From positions 372,001 to 436,000 of the forward strand of contig NZ_LT896716.1 of NCBI RefSeq assembly GCF_900187405.1: a stretch of 64,000 bases of DNA, in the 5' to 3' direction. This DNA is from Geobacter sp. DSM 9736 (GTDB taxonomy: Bacteria > Desulfobacterota > Desulfuromonadia > Geobacterales > Geobacteraceae). This document shows, piece after piece, positions 53,130 through 63,144 of the stretch. The position numbers and the translations under genes were made by a program. The notes beneath the pieces were generated by a model. It made no database searches. It saw only the letters and a program-made list of their open reading frames with translations, and had not been told where the DNA came from. Numbering within the stretch: the first letter of the stretch is position 1; each line of letters starts with the position of its first letter.

Positions 53130-53229
53130 ATACGTAAAAAATTCTAAAGAAACGAATAAGCAGTTCGATACATGCAAGTACGCAAACGGAAACGCTCCGA
53201 AAATTCATAATCAACAGCAGGAGGTTGCA

Positions 53230-53700
53230 GTGAGAGGTGTAGAAAAGTTGATTGTAGTTCTTCTTCTGATCGCAGGGATCATCATCCCGGCATGTGCACA
53301 GAAGGAGCAGAAGCCTGCAGGCGATAATGCGAAACAGCCCGCAGCCGCCGCACAGGCGGCCGTAAAGACTCCGTCGGGGCTGTCCTATGTTGATCTGGTC
53401 ACCGGTACTGGAGCGGCCCCAACACCCGGCAAGCAGGTAAAGGTCCACTACACCGGGTGGCTTGAGGACGGCACCAAGTTCGACAGTTCGCTCGATTCAG
53501 GGCAGCCCTTCGTGTTCACACTGGGTGTGGGACAGGTGATTCCGGGATGGGACGAAGGGGTCCAAACCATGAAGACCGGCGGCAAGCGGAAGCTGATCGT
53601 GCCTCCTCAGCTCGGGTATGGTGCGGCCGGGGCCGGTGGCGTTATTCCTCCCAATGCGACCCTTATTTTCGAAGTGGAGCTTCTCGAAGTGCAGAACTGA
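53230..53700 (+). CDS. FKBP-type peptidyl-prolyl isomerase lipoprotein
   Basis: The 156-residue product starts at GTG 53230, with AGGAGG 6 bases upstream. It has a lipobox-like IIIPAC (Cys22), an Ala/Lys/Gln-rich linker and an FKBP domain (about 46-156) with [25 protein letters not shown] and [18 protein letters not shown]. It should isomerise proline bonds in the periplasm as an outer- or inner-membrane-anchored folding helper. Confidence 0.94.
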   Translation: MRGVEKLIVVLLLIAGIIIPACAQKEQKPAGDNAKQPAAAAQAAVKTPSGLSYVDLVTGTGAAPTPGKQVKVHYTGWLEDGTKFDSSLDSGQPFVFTLGVGQVIPGWDEGVQTMKTGGKRKLIVPPQLGYGAAGAGGVIPPNATLIFEVELLEVQN

Positions 53701-53731
53701 CACCTGTGGAGTGTGAGGCGGAGGTTGCAGC

Positions 53732-54730
53732 ATGCAGCGAAAAGCATCGATAAGTATCCTCCTTCTCACACTCTTCCTACCAGGCCTTTGCAGTTTCCCT
53801 TCCTCAGTGGTGGCCGGGACCACCGGAACCACCTTCTATCTTGACGCTGCAATCATAGAGTTCGACGCGGTTGCCACCGCTAGAACCATTGACCTTCTGC
53901 TTCCTGCAGGGGTGAAGCCCGGTTCGCTCCGTCTCAAACCGGCTGGCCGGCAGGTGATTGAGATGGTGGAATTTCTTCCAATGCCTCGCAGCAAGGAACG
54001 GGAGCAAGAAGCTGCGCGGCTGTCGGAGCGCCGGGGGCACCTGTCGGACCGCCTGAAAGCGCTGGAGGCAAGGGAAGAGATCTTCCGCTCAGCCGCGAAG
54101 TCCCAGAGCGGGAAGGCGCCCCGCAAGACGAAGGGGAACCCCGAGCCGCTGGCCACCATCCGTCAAGGCACGGAATTCGCCATAGCCCAGCTGGAAGAGG
54201 TCTATCGGGCGCGTCGCAAGGCTGAGACGGAGCTGAAGGGGGTGGAGGCGCAGCTGGCCCGGCTCGGAGGAGAGGCGGAGAAAAAGGGGCAACGCGTCCG
54301 GATCAGGCTCTCCGGTAAAGGTGGCAAGATCAGGGGGAGCTACATACGTACCGACCTTGCCTGGACTCCCCGCTACGATTTCCGCCTTTCGGGAAATGGA
54401 AACGCCGATGTTGCCGTCCGGGCGACTCTTCCCGATTTCAAGGACACCGGCAGCTGGACCGTGGTACCCGCCACCATTTCGGATTCAGCATCTACCTCTT
54501 TTCCAGTGATCTCTCCGGATCGCCCCGTGGCAGCCTATCTGCTTCCGGTCGAAAAGGAAGCTTATCTGCCCGGAGCCCGTTCCCATCTTTCCTTTACCGT
54601 CACCAATACCGGGCAGACCGGGTTCCCTCCCGGCGAGGCGACGTGCTATCGGCAGGGTGAGTATGTTGGTACTCTCTCCTTCCCCGGTCTTCTTCCTGGT
54701 GAGAGCAGCACGATTTCAGCTGGAAGGTGA
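53732..54730 (+). CDS. Exported coiled-coil protein, possibly related to DUF4139/DUF4140 proteins
   Basis: The 332-residue product has a signal peptide (about 1-28), a beta-rich part (about 30-80), a charged coiled-coil (about 85-195 with many Arg/Glu heptads) and a C-terminal beta-rich domain. The order resembles the mucoidy-inhibitor MuiA-like family (N-terminal strand, coiled coil, DUF4139), but the C-terminal part seems short and ends GESSTISAGR. The sequence could be shortened relative to the family. It is placed after the FKBP gene in the same direction. The function is unknown. Confidence 0.65.
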   Translation: MQRKASISILLLTLFLPGLCSFPSSVVAGTTGTTFYLDAAIIEFDAVATARTIDLLLPAGVKPGSLRLKPAGRQVIEMVEFLPMPRSKEREQEAARLSERRGHLSDRLKALEAREEIFRSAAKSQSGKAPRKTKGNPEPLATIRQGTEFAIAQLEEVYRARRKAETELKGVEAQLARLGGEAEKKGQRVRIRLSGKGGKIRGSYIRTDLAWTPRYDFRLSGNGNADVAVRATLPDFKDTGSWTVVPATISDSASTSFPVISPDRPVAAYLLPVEKEAYLPGARSHLSFTVTNTGQTGFPPGEATCYRQGEYVGTLSFPGLLPGESSTISAGR

Positions 54731-54827
54731 AGAAGCCACCTCGCTAACCTTGCCCCCTCCCTTGACTTTTCCACGTTTCTGTAGTTGAATCCAACGCCGG
54801 AACAGAATCCATAGCCTGAGGATCAAT

Positions 54828-56063
54828 ATGTTATCGTTCAAGTTCACGTGGCTTCGCCACGCTTCTCTTTTCGTGCCCCTCCTCGTCGCAGGGTGCGGCG
54901 GCAGCACGCAGGAAACAGTCGCGTTCAGCACCAGGACTCCCGCGTTCTATTATGCCCACGCGGCAGCAGTTAAAGATGGAACTGTGTATTCCTGGGGGTA
55001 CAATGCCAACGGCCAGCTCGGGGCGGGCGGCACCAGTGGGAACACGCGGTATCTTGTCGATCCTGTTACTGTTGCGAGCAATGTACCGCCCCTTGAAGGG
55101 GTGACGGACGTTGCTGTGGGCGGGTCCCATACGCTGGCTTTCCGGAATGTGAGCGGGGCCACTATGTGGGCATGGGGCAATAACGGCTACGGGCAGGTGG
55201 GTACCGGGGACACTAATGTGCAGACGAGCGCCATGACCGTGAAGCGGGAGGGTGGTGCGGAGCTGATCAGTGTGAAGGGGGTGGCCGCCGGTACCGATTT
55301 CAGTCTTGCAGTGCGGTGGGACGGAACGGTGTGGTCCTGGGGGTCCAACAACTATGGGCAGCTAGGTGATAGCGGCTCTGAGAGAGCTCTTGCGAAGCCC
55401 ATCAATGGTTTGAGCGGCATCCAGCAGGTCGCAGCGGGGAGCTATCACGGACTTGCGCTTACCGCCGACGGTAAAGTCTTCGGGTGGGGGCGTAATGACT
55501 ATGGGCAGCTGGGGGTGGGGAGCACGGGCAGCCCTGCGACAGAGACTGCTCCGGTAGCCATCGCCTTTCCCGACGGTATCGAGATTATCGCTATTGCCGC
55601 AGGTGGACTGAACAGCTACGCCATCGACAGTACCAACCGTGTCTGGGCATGGGGCTATAACCAGTTCGGGCAGGTTGGGAAACCAAAGTTAGAGGACCAG
55701 GAGCGGCAGCCGACTCCCCAACGGGTTCCCGGACTCCCCGGTATCGTACAGATATCGGCCGGCCTCGATCACTGTCTGGCCCTGGGAGCAGACGGAACGG
55801 TCTGGGGCTGGGGATATAACGGCTACGGGCAGATAGGCCGTGCTGAAGTGCCCTCTGTTCCCGATGATAAAGATTATCCCACCCCTCAACTGATAACAGG
55901 CATAGAGGGCGCGGTAGTGAAAATCCGCGCCGTCGGCCACTACAGCCTTGCTTTTACAGCCGACTCGGTCTGGGCATGGGGCAGCAATGCCCAAGGCCAG
56001 CTGGCGCAGGGAGAAGGTGATAAAAAGCCTTCCGGCATCCCTCGCCGGGTTGGAGGGTTCTGA
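54828..56063 (+). CDS. RCC1-repeat lipoprotein
   Basis: The 411-residue product has a lipobox (LLVAGC, Cys23) and about seven RCC1-type repeats of roughly 50 residues, each with the W-G-x-N-x-(Y/F)-G-Q-(L/V)-G core, predicted to form a seven-bladed propeller. It is likely anchored on the cell surface and used for binding. A strong terminator follows at 56081. Confidence 0.9.
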   Translation: MLSFKFTWLRHASLFVPLLVAGCGGSTQETVAFSTRTPAFYYAHAAAVKDGTVYSWGYNANGQLGAGGTSGNTRYLVDPVTVASNVPPLEGVTDVAVGGSHTLAFRNVSGATMWAWGNNGYGQVGTGDTNVQTSAMTVKREGGAELISVKGVAAGTDFSLAVRWDGTVWSWGSNNYGQLGDSGSERALAKPINGLSGIQQVAAGSYHGLALTADGKVFGWGRNDYGQLGVGSTGSPATETAPVAIAFPDGIEIIAIAAGGLNSYAIDSTNRVWAWGYNQFGQVGKPKLEDQERQPTPQRVPGLPGIVQISAGLDHCLALGADGTVWGWGYNGYGQIGRAEVPSVPDDKDYPTPQLITGIEGAVVKIRAVGHYSLAFTADSVWAWGSNAQGQLAQGEGDKKPSGIPRRVGGF

Positions 56064-56080
56064 GGATGGGCGCAGAGAAA

Positions 56081-56112
56081 AGGCCGGATTTCGATCCGGC
56101 CTCTTTGTTTTT
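56081..56112 (+). terminator. Terminator after the RCC1 gene
   Basis: A 9-bp perfect stem AGGCCGGAT/ATCCGGCCT with TTCG loop followed by CTTTGTTTTT. Confidence 0.92.
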
Positions 56113-56257
56113 GCAGCGCCACGGGAAAAAGTGGATAGTGTCCTCGGCTGGTGCTTTTCTATAGCCGCTACTTGGCATGTGCAGGAACGGGCAGAGAGCG
56201 ATATCTGAAGCTGTCATAACAACTTGCAGCCACCGGTAGCCGTCCCATCGGCATGAG

Positions 56258-57448
56258 CTACTTTACAAATTTCCGGTACGCCTCATGGGGGAACTCCACC
56301 TGCGGCTTCACCGGGAACCCCGACATTGCATCCCGCCCGGCCATGCCGATGGCGAGGACGTAGGTCCGTGAGTCACCGGGAGCGAGGCTTCTTGGACCCC
56401 ACTGCAGCCCGAGGAAGCGGGTGTCGCTCGAGAGCGGTTTCTTTCGGTCGTCGAAATAGCCGGGGTTGTTGGAGAAGAAGGCGACGTCAGGTTTTTCCCC
56501 GAGCCACTCGATGAAGCTCGCCATGCGGGTGAAGTTATGGCTTTCGTTTATGAGGGGGTTGCCGTAATCGAATATGCCGGCATAGCTGTACTTGTCGGTA
56601 TCGATGGAACCTTCGACATTGATGATGCTGTCCTGTAACCACCCTACGTCTCCCCTGGAAGTTCCGTAGTTACCCACCCATGGCTCGTCACCATAAACAT
56701 ACGAAAAATTGGCCTCCACTTTGCCGACGTTCCGTATTCTGGTAACGAGGGTAAAGTGAATGTCCCCCGCCGAAAACAGCGCGTAACGCTCCATGAGCAG
56801 AGTTGCATCCCCCAGTTTCACCTCGTGATTACTCATGATGGCGACCTTTTCATCAGTCGCGGACAGGATCCGGCTTCCCAGGAATTTCATCCGTGAAGGG
56901 GGGACGTTGAGCGGTTGCGGCCCATCGGTCAGGATCGCCTCGTTAACGCTGCACCAGATGTGGTTCCAGCGTGCTCCGTCATAGAAGGACATGCCGGTGG
57001 CATTAGGTGCAGTACGTTTCGCCAGTCGCAGGGAGAAGGGGAGGTTTCCCCCGACGAACAGGCCGGATGGAGCCCGGCCCGAGCCTTCGATGAACCTGCT
57101 GAAGCAGGTGACAAGCTTGGTACCGTTGGGGTAGTGGTTTATGACGTAGCCGCGCCCTGTTTTCTCATTCCAGTTGCAGGAAAGGCTCATGGGGGGGGCG
57201 GAGCTGGATTGTGCCAGCTCCGAATCATGCGGTCTCAGAAAGAAAGAGAGGAGCAGCTTCTCCTGCTCTCCGTGGAACAGGTCGTCGGTTATCCTGAAGG
57301 AGGAAATTCCATCCCCTTTCAGGAGAAAGATTCCTTCGTAACCGTTCCGCAGTTCCACGTGATAGGCAGCAGCCCCTCCCAGTGCGAGAACAATTGCTAC
57401 AGCAGCAAAGAGGTAGTTCTTTTTCAGAGCCGATATCCGGAGCTTCAT
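56258..57448 (-). CDS. Membrane-anchored protein of unknown function
   Basis: From the ATG at 57448 the product is 396 residues, with one N-terminal transmembrane segment (about 10-30) and a large extracytoplasmic part without recognised motifs (landmarks RYALFSAGDIHFTL, VYGDEPWVGNYGTSRGDVGW and DTRFLGLQWGPRSL). It contains a few aromatic and Asn/Gly-rich loops suggestive of a beta-rich carbohydrate-active or binding domain. No Shine-Dalgarno is clear. It is a lone gene, opposite in direction to its left neighbour. Confidence 0.78.
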   Translation of the reverse strand: MKLRISALKKNYLFAAVAIVLALGGAAAYHVELRNGYEGIFLLKGDGISSFRITDDLFHGEQEKLLLSFFLRPHDSELAQSSSAPPMSLSCNWNEKTGRGYVINHYPNGTKLVTCFSRFIEGSGRAPSGLFVGGNLPFSLRLAKRTAPNATGMSFYDGARWNHIWCSVNEAILTDGPQPLNVPPSRMKFLGSRILSATDEKVAIMSNHEVKLGDATLLMERYALFSAGDIHFTLVTRIRNVGKVEANFSYVYGDEPWVGNYGTSRGDVGWLQDSIINVEGSIDTDKYSYAGIFDYGNPLINESHNFTRMASFIEWLGEKPDVAFFSNNPGYFDDRKKPLSSDTRFLGLQWGPRSLAPGDSRTYVLAIGMAGRDAMSGFPVKPQVEFPHEAYRKFVK

Positions 57449-57647
57449 ATTCACTGATTTCTAAGAGGGATTCCGGGTCGGCGGTTGCAGGGGTGGCGTC
57501 TTGACCGTTGTGTCCGACGGTGGGAGTCAATTGCTCATTAAAATTACCGCGACCGCAGACGAATAGCCACATAATTTTTTTTCATCCCCCATTTTGATCC
57601 ACAGTAAATGTGGGAGGTATTGCCCTCACCTGCTTGTCCTGACGAAG

Positions 57648-58262
57648 CTACGGCCTTGCAAGCCGCGCTGCGATGTCGGCGACATGCCGTCCCTGGAAAC
57701 GTGCGGCGGCCAACTCGTTTTCGCTGGGCATGCGTTCGCCACGCCCACCGGCGATGGTGCTGGCGCCGTATGGTGAGCCGCCGGTAATCTCGTCTATCCT
57801 CATCTGCTGGGCGAACGAGTAGGGAAGGCCTACGATGACCATACCGAAATGGAGCAGATTGACGTGGAAGGTGAGGATGGTTGATTCCTGCCCCCCGTGC
57901 TGCGTTGCCGAGCTTGCGAAAACACTTGCCACCTTGCCGACAAGCGCTCCTTTCAGCCAGAGCTGTCCGGTCGCATCGAGGAACTGGCGCATCTGGCCGC
58001 ACATGTTTCCGTACCGCGTCGGCGTTCCGAAGATGATGGCATCATAATCGACAAGCTCATCGACGGTGCAGATGGGTACGTGGGCAAACGCCTTCTGGGC
58101 CTCCACCGCTCCCATCAGCTCCAGGACCTTCGGGGGGAGGGTTTCGGGGACACGCCTAAGTACCGCTTCCGCGTCGGCTATCTCCCGTACTCCTTCGGCA
58201 ACTGCCTCAGCCATTCTGTGGATGTGTCCGTACAGCGAGTAGTATAGAACCAGAGCTTTCAT
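57648..58262 (-). CDS. wrbA: NAD(P)H:quinone oxidoreductase WrbA
   Basis: The 204-residue product is a flavodoxin-like protein with [19 protein letters not shown] near the start, [16 protein letters not shown] and [14 protein letters not shown], the FMN-binding loops of WrbA. It performs two-electron reduction of quinones. GAGGAGG precedes the ATG. Confidence 0.95.
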   Translation of the reverse strand: MKALVLYYSLYGHIHRMAEAVAEGVREIADAEAVLRRVPETLPPKVLELMGAVEAQKAFAHVPICTVDELVDYDAIIFGTPTRYGNMCGQMRQFLDATGQLWLKGALVGKVASVFASSATQHGGQESTILTFHVNLLHFGMVIVGLPYSFAQQMRIDEITGGSPYGASTIAGGRGERMPSENELAAARFQGRHVADIAARLARP

Positions 58263-58410
58263 GACTTCCTCCTCTGCGTCATAGATTCAGGAAGCTTAGC
58301 GTATCGTGACGCTTTCGCAAGAGTCCAGGGCATTTAGCGGCTTCCCCTTTTTCGGTTCAAGTTCTCTAACCGCTCGTCGATAAGCTTGCAAAAGACGAAG
58401 GAGCAGAATC

Positions 58411-59307
58411 ATGAGGGAGAAGATCACGACATACGATTTCGGAACCGGGAGCAAAATGGCTCTTGCTATCACCGGTTTTATTCTTTGGTGGACACTGGGC
58501 GGACATCTGACTGAGTCGAGACTTGTTGCCGCCGGCTACGTGGTTTTGCTCATGACTGCGCTCTACTTTGTCCTGCGTCAGATGGAGCGTGCTTCCGCTC
58601 TGAGGCTCGTCGAGAAGAATTGGTCTCTGGCTGGGGAAAAGGTCGATCTCAACGAGACACTGTCCGTTCTGGAGGAGACATTCACTACTACGCTTCAATC
58701 GATAGCCGAAGCAGCAGACAACAACGACACGTACGCCAGTGGGCATAGTGCGCGTGTTGCTGACTTTTCTGTCAAGATCGGAAAAGCGATGGGACTTGCC
58801 GATGAGGAGCTGGAGTCTCTTCGGAAGGCGGCACTTTTCCACGATATCGGTAGAATATGGATTCCCGGCTATGTCCTCAGCAAGGAAGGCCCACTCAATG
58901 CTGAAGAACAATCCATGGTTCGAAAGCATCCTGTAATCGGTGCCGAACTCCTCGATTCCTCCCGGGCGCTCCCGAGCGAAACTGCAGCCGTTCTTCACCA
59001 TCACGAACGCTTCGACGGTACAGGCTACCCCAACGGCCTCAAGGGACTGGCGATTCCTCTGGAGGCCCGGATACTGGCAGTGGCAGACGCATTCGATGCT
59101 ATGACGTCGGATCGCCCTTACAGGAGCGCGCTGCTCATGCGTGACGCGCTCAACGAGCTTTACTCCAATGCCGGTACTCAATTCGACCCGCGTGTTGTAG
59201 AAGCCTTCATAAGTGTCCTCGACGACATTACCCAGGAAAATGACGTTGTACTCATGACTGACAAGCATTTCGGCGCGCGTCTTTACAGCACGATCGGAAA
59301 TTGCTGA
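58411..59307 (+). CDS. HD-GYP domain protein with N-terminal membrane segments
   Basis: The 298-residue product has two membrane segments (about 14-30 and 36-58), a short coiled linker and an HD-GYP domain (about 95-290) with HSARVADFSVKIG, FHDIGRI and HHHERFDGTGYPNGLKG. All metal-binding residues of the HD-GYP core are seen, so it is a probable c-di-GMP phosphodiesterase. AAGGAG precedes the ATG. It is one of several cyclic-dinucleotide-related genes in the window. Confidence 0.93.
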   Translation: MREKITTYDFGTGSKMALAITGFILWWTLGGHLTESRLVAAGYVVLLMTALYFVLRQMERASALRLVEKNWSLAGEKVDLNETLSVLEETFTTTLQSIAEAADNNDTYASGHSARVADFSVKIGKAMGLADEELESLRKAALFHDIGRIWIPGYVLSKEGPLNAEEQSMVRKHPVIGAELLDSSRALPSETAAVLHHHERFDGTGYPNGLKGLAIPLEARILAVADAFDAMTSDRPYRSALLMRDALNELYSNAGTQFDPRVVEAFISVLDDITQENDVVLMTDKHFGARLYSTIGNC

Positions 59308-59444
59308 AACCGCTGCCGCTGTTAATCTGAAAGGGAAAGATCATCGAATACGGCAGGCATTTCCGCCTAAGCCGTATACAAAAACCTCCTAGAATTTTCG
59401 TTACTTGCCTTATTCACCCCCCTGTTTTTCCCCCCCCTTTTTGC

Positions 59445-59473
59445 TTGACTTACCCTGATGAACACGCTAATTT
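59445..59473 (+). promoter_or_regulatory. Sigma70 promoter of the lysS operon
   Basis: -35 TTGACT (59445-59450), 17-base spacer, -10 TAATTT (59468-59473), 54 bases before the lysS ATG. The rest of the gap from 59308 shows nothing else that I can support. Confidence 0.7.
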
Positions 59474-59527
59474 GTCGGTTTGGTAATCCGGCTGCGCAAG
59501 CAGCCCCCAGAAAGGGTGTATGGTGCA

Positions 59528-61006
59528 ATGGAAGAGTTGAGCGAGTTGCTGCTCCAGAGAAGGCGGAAAGTCGATGCGCTGTGGGAAGCCGGAATCAACC
59601 CGTACCCCAACGATTTCAAGCCTGCGCATACTTCGGCCGACCTTCAGGCCGCTTACGGTGAAGTGCAGCAGATCGAGGAGAATCCGACCAGCTTCGTCGT
59701 CGCAGGAAGAATTCTCGCCCGCCGTTCGTTCGGCAAGGCTGCATTCATCCAGGTACAGGACCGGAAAGGGCGCATGCAGCTCTACGTCAAGAAGGATGCG
59801 GTCGGCCCCGACGTGTTCGAACAGTTTGAAACCTTCGACATAGGCGATATCATCGGTGCCGAAGGCTATCCGTTCCGCACCAAGACGGGAGAACTTTCAC
59901 TTCATGTGACCAGCCTCAGGCTGCTTACCAAATCGCTACTGCCCTTGCCCGAAAAGTTTCACGGGCTGACCGATGTGGAGACCCGCTACAGGCAGCGCTA
60001 CGTCGATCTTATCGTGAATCCGGAGGTGAGGGAAGTCTTCGCCAAGCGCTCCCGCATTGTAAATCTCATCCGGGAATTCATGACGGACAACGACTTCCTT
60101 GAAGTCGAAACGCCCATGATGCAGCAGATTCCCGGTGGAGCCACGGCGCGCCCCTTCGTGACCCATCATAACGCACTGGATATGGAGCTGTTTCTGCGGA
60201 TTGCCCCGGAACTCTACCTGAAGCGGCTCGTAGTGGGCGGGTTCGAGAAGGTGTTCGAGATAAACCGTAATTTCCGCAACGAGGGAATTTCGGTTCGGCA
60301 CAATCCGGAATTCACGATGATGGAGTTCTACCAGGCTTATGCTACCTTCGAAGACTTGATGAACTTTACTGAAGAACTCCTCTGCTATGTCTCAGAGCAG
60401 CTACTTGGAACGCTTGATATTGTGTATCAGGGCGAGGCGATTTCCCTTCAGCGTCCATGGCGGCGGCTGACCGTGCGGGAGGCGATTCTCGAGTATGGCG
60501 ACATCGACTCGAAATCCCTGGACGATAGAGACCTTGCATATGCCTACGCCCAGAAGATAGGTCTCGACCTTCCCGGCGATGTAGGATATGGAAAACTGAT
60601 AACCGAAATCTTCGAAGAGGTAGCCGAGCCGAAGCTTATTCAGCCTACGTTCATTACCGCCTATCCCACGGAAGTCTCTCCGCTCTCGCGTAGGAATGAC
60701 CACGATCCCGAGATCGTCGACAGGTTTGAGTTTTTCTGCGCAGGACGTGAGATGGCAAATGCATTTTCCGAGCTAAACGATCCTCGCGACCAGAAGGAGC
60801 GTTTCCTCGCGCAGGTCGCGGCCAAGGCCAAGGGGGATGAAGAGGCTCACTACATGGATGAGGATTACATCCGTGCGCTTGAATACGGTATGCCTCCCAC
60901 CGCCGGCGAGGGGATCGGAATCGATCGTCTGGTCATGCTGCTCACCGATTCGCCATCGATTCGCGACGTCATACTGTTTCCCCAGCTGCGAAAAGAGATA
61001 AAATAA
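59528..61006 (+). CDS. lysS: Lysyl-tRNA synthetase, class II
   Basis: The 492-residue product starts at the ATG at 59528 ([14 protein letters not shown]); an upstream GTG at 59480 has no ribosome-binding site. It has the OB-fold anticodon domain (about 50-150) and class II core motifs: [55 protein letters not shown] and [12 protein letters not shown]. It is first in a lysS-lolC-lolD-bamA order. Confidence 0.97.
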   Translation: MEELSELLLQRRRKVDALWEAGINPYPNDFKPAHTSADLQAAYGEVQQIEENPTSFVVAGRILARRSFGKAAFIQVQDRKGRMQLYVKKDAVGPDVFEQFETFDIGDIIGAEGYPFRTKTGELSLHVTSLRLLTKSLLPLPEKFHGLTDVETRYRQRYVDLIVNPEVREVFAKRSRIVNLIREFMTDNDFLEVETPMMQQIPGGATARPFVTHHNALDMELFLRIAPELYLKRLVVGGFEKVFEINRNFRNEGISVRHNPEFTMMEFYQAYATFEDLMNFTEELLCYVSEQLLGTLDIVYQGEAISLQRPWRRLTVREAILEYGDIDSKSLDDRDLAYAYAQKIGLDLPGDVGYGKLITEIFEEVAEPKLIQPTFITAYPTEVSPLSRRNDHDPEIVDRFEFFCAGREMANAFSELNDPRDQKERFLAQVAAKAKGDEEAHYMDEDYIRALEYGMPPTAGEGIGIDRLVMLLTDSPSIRDVILFPQLRKEIK

Positions 61007-61080
61007 CGGTACTGGCAGCTTTATGCCTGCTGCGCCGGCCAGGGCGGCGGGAGTATCAATTCCAATATCACGGGACCTGA

Positions 61081-62355
61081 ATGCCCTACGAACTCTTCAT
61101 TGGCCTGCGTTATCTGAAAGCGAAGCGCAAGTCGACCTTCATTTCGATCATTACGGTCATTTCGACCGCGGGGGTGGCCCTCGGCGTCATGGCTCTCATC
61201 ATCGTTCTGGCGGTGATGACAGGGTTTGAGGAGGACCTTAAGGATAAGATTCTCGGCACCAACGCCCACATCGTCGTTCTCAAGTCCACGGGGGGGATCG
61301 AAGGTTATGACGCACTCATGGGGAGGCTCAAGAAGATAGATGGTGTTGTTGCCGCGACCCCGTTCATCTATAACCAGGTTATGCTCTCCAGCGGGAAGAA
61401 TGTCTCCGGTGTAGTTCTGCGCGGGGTGGATGTCGCCACCGATCCACTGGTTACGAACCTGAGCAAGTCACTGGTGGAGGGGAAGCTCCAGCAGCTGGAA
61501 AAGCCCGCGCAGGTACCTCTGGCAGGAAGCGAGCCTGCGCGTCCGGGTCTGATAATTGGTAAAGAGCTGGCAAAAAACCTGAACCTTTATACCGGCGACA
61601 CCGTCAACGTCATCTCTCCCCTCGGAAACATCACGCCGCTAGGAATGGTGCCTAAGATGAAGCAGTTCCGCGTTGTCGGAATCTTCAATACCGGCATGTT
61701 CGAGTATGATTCGACCCTGGGGTATGTTTCGCTTCCGGAAGCGCAGGAGTTCCTGGGGCTGGGTGACACCGTCACCGGTATCCAGCTCAAGGTGTCCGAT
61801 GTGTACGCGACGGGACGGATCGCGGCCCAGATCAACACCAAGATCGGTTTCCCCTATTTTGCCCGCGACTGGATGCAGATGAACAAGAACATCCTCTTCG
61901 CTCTCAAGACGGAAAAGCTAGTCATGTTCATCATCCTGACCCTGATCGTGCTCGTTGCAGCGTTCGGTATAGCATCAACCCTCTTTATGGTTGTGATGGA
62001 GAAGACCAAGGATATCGCCATACTCAAGTCTATGGGTGCCACCGGCACGAGCATCATGAAGATTTTCGTCATAGAGGGGCTGATCATAGGTATTTTCGGT
62101 ACTCTCATCGGCGTGCTGGGGGGGCTGCTCGTTGCCACGAACCTGGAGCCTATCATTACCGTGGTTCAACACGTGACGGGTTTTGAGCTGTTCAGCAAGG
62201 ATGTCTACTACCTTGACCATTTCCCTTCACGGGTCGTTCCCTCCGATGTGCTGCTCATTTCAGTCACTGCGGTTCTGATCTCGTTCCTGGCCACTCTCTA
62301 CCCCTCCTGGCAGGCATCGCGGCTTTCCCCTGCGGAGGCTCTTAGATATGAATAG
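61081..62355 (+). CDS. lolC: Lipoprotein-releasing ABC transporter permease
   Basis: The 424-residue product has the LolC/LolE layout: one N-terminal membrane helix, a large periplasmic domain (about 45-265) and three C-terminal helices (FtsX-like). The N-terminal FIGLRYLKAKRKSTFISIIT stretch is typical. A single permease gene in the operon suggests a LolC-LolC or LolF-type homodimer rather than the LolCE heterodimer. It extracts mature lipoproteins from the inner membrane with LolD. Confidence 0.94.
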   Translation: MPYELFIGLRYLKAKRKSTFISIITVISTAGVALGVMALIIVLAVMTGFEEDLKDKILGTNAHIVVLKSTGGIEGYDALMGRLKKIDGVVAATPFIYNQVMLSSGKNVSGVVLRGVDVATDPLVTNLSKSLVEGKLQQLEKPAQVPLAGSEPARPGLIIGKELAKNLNLYTGDTVNVISPLGNITPLGMVPKMKQFRVVGIFNTGMFEYDSTLGYVSLPEAQEFLGLGDTVTGIQLKVSDVYATGRIAAQINTKIGFPYFARDWMQMNKNILFALKTEKLVMFIILTLIVLVAAFGIASTLFMVVMEKTKDIAILKSMGATGTSIMKIFVIEGLIIGIFGTLIGVLGGLLVATNLEPIITVVQHVTGFELFSKDVYYLDHFPSRVVPSDVLLISVTAVLISFLATLYPSWQASRLSPAEALRYE

Positions 62356-62441
62356 GCCGAGGTTTTTAGCAGCACCAACAGGTTCAGGCACAGGCTCGAT
62401 CCTTAACCTCGGCCTTGAGCTGATCTCGGGTGTCGCCGTCT

Positions 62442-63113
62442 ATGGCTGAGCTCCTCGATACAGTTGATCTGCGCAAGTCGTACGGATCCGGAGAAGGTAA
62501 GGTCGAAGTCCTCAAGGGAGTGACCCTTCAGGTTGAGGCAGGTGCCACTGTTGCCCTCGTCGGTGCTTCGGGAGCCGGGAAGAGCACGCTTCTCCACCTT
62601 CTCGGAGCCCTTGACCGCCCCAGTTCGGGCACCGTCAAGTTCCGGGGGGAAGACATTTTTCGCCAGAGCGATTCTGCTCTCGCGCTGTTCCGCAACAGGT
62701 CCATCGGTTTCGTGTTCCAGTTTCACCATCTCCTTCCCGAGTTCACCGCGCTCGAAAACTCGATGATGCCGCTGCTGATTTCAGGAATGAAGAGGGACGA
62801 GGCGGCAGTCATCGCTGAGGAGATGCTTTCCAACGTCGGATTGTCGCACCGCCTCACTCACAAGCCGGGGGAGCTTTCGGGAGGGGAGCAGCAGCGGGTG
62901 GCCATTGCCCGGTCACTGGTCCTGTCTCCGCAACTGCTCCTGGCCGACGAGCCGACCGGAAACCTGGACATGAAGACCAGTGAGGGTATTCACGACCTTC
63001 TGTCCGAGATTAACGGCAGGACTGGTATAACCATAATCATAGTAACCCATAACGAACTCCTGGCAGCCCGCATGGGAAGGACCATACGGCTCGTCGACGG
63101 CCGGCTGGACTAG
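62442..63113 (+). CDS. lolD: Lipoprotein-releasing ABC transporter ATPase
   Basis: From the ATG at 62442 the product is 223 residues with Walker [10 protein letters not shown], signature LSGGEQQR, Walker [13 protein letters not shown] and an H-loop VTHNE. An in-frame GTG at 62430 is a possible start. It powers LolC. The stop is 31 bases before the bamA start. Confidence 0.95.
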   Translation: MAELLDTVDLRKSYGSGEGKVEVLKGVTLQVEAGATVALVGASGAGKSTLLHLLGALDRPSSGTVKFRGEDIFRQSDSALALFRNRSIGFVFQFHHLLPEFTALENSMMPLLISGMKRDEAAVIAEEMLSNVGLSHRLTHKPGELSGGEQQRVAIARSLVLSPQLLLADEPTGNLDMKTSEGIHDLLSEINGRTGITIIIVTHNELLAARMGRTIRLVDGRLD

Positions 63114-63144
63114 AGGACAGGTGTGACATGAAGGTGAGGGTTTC

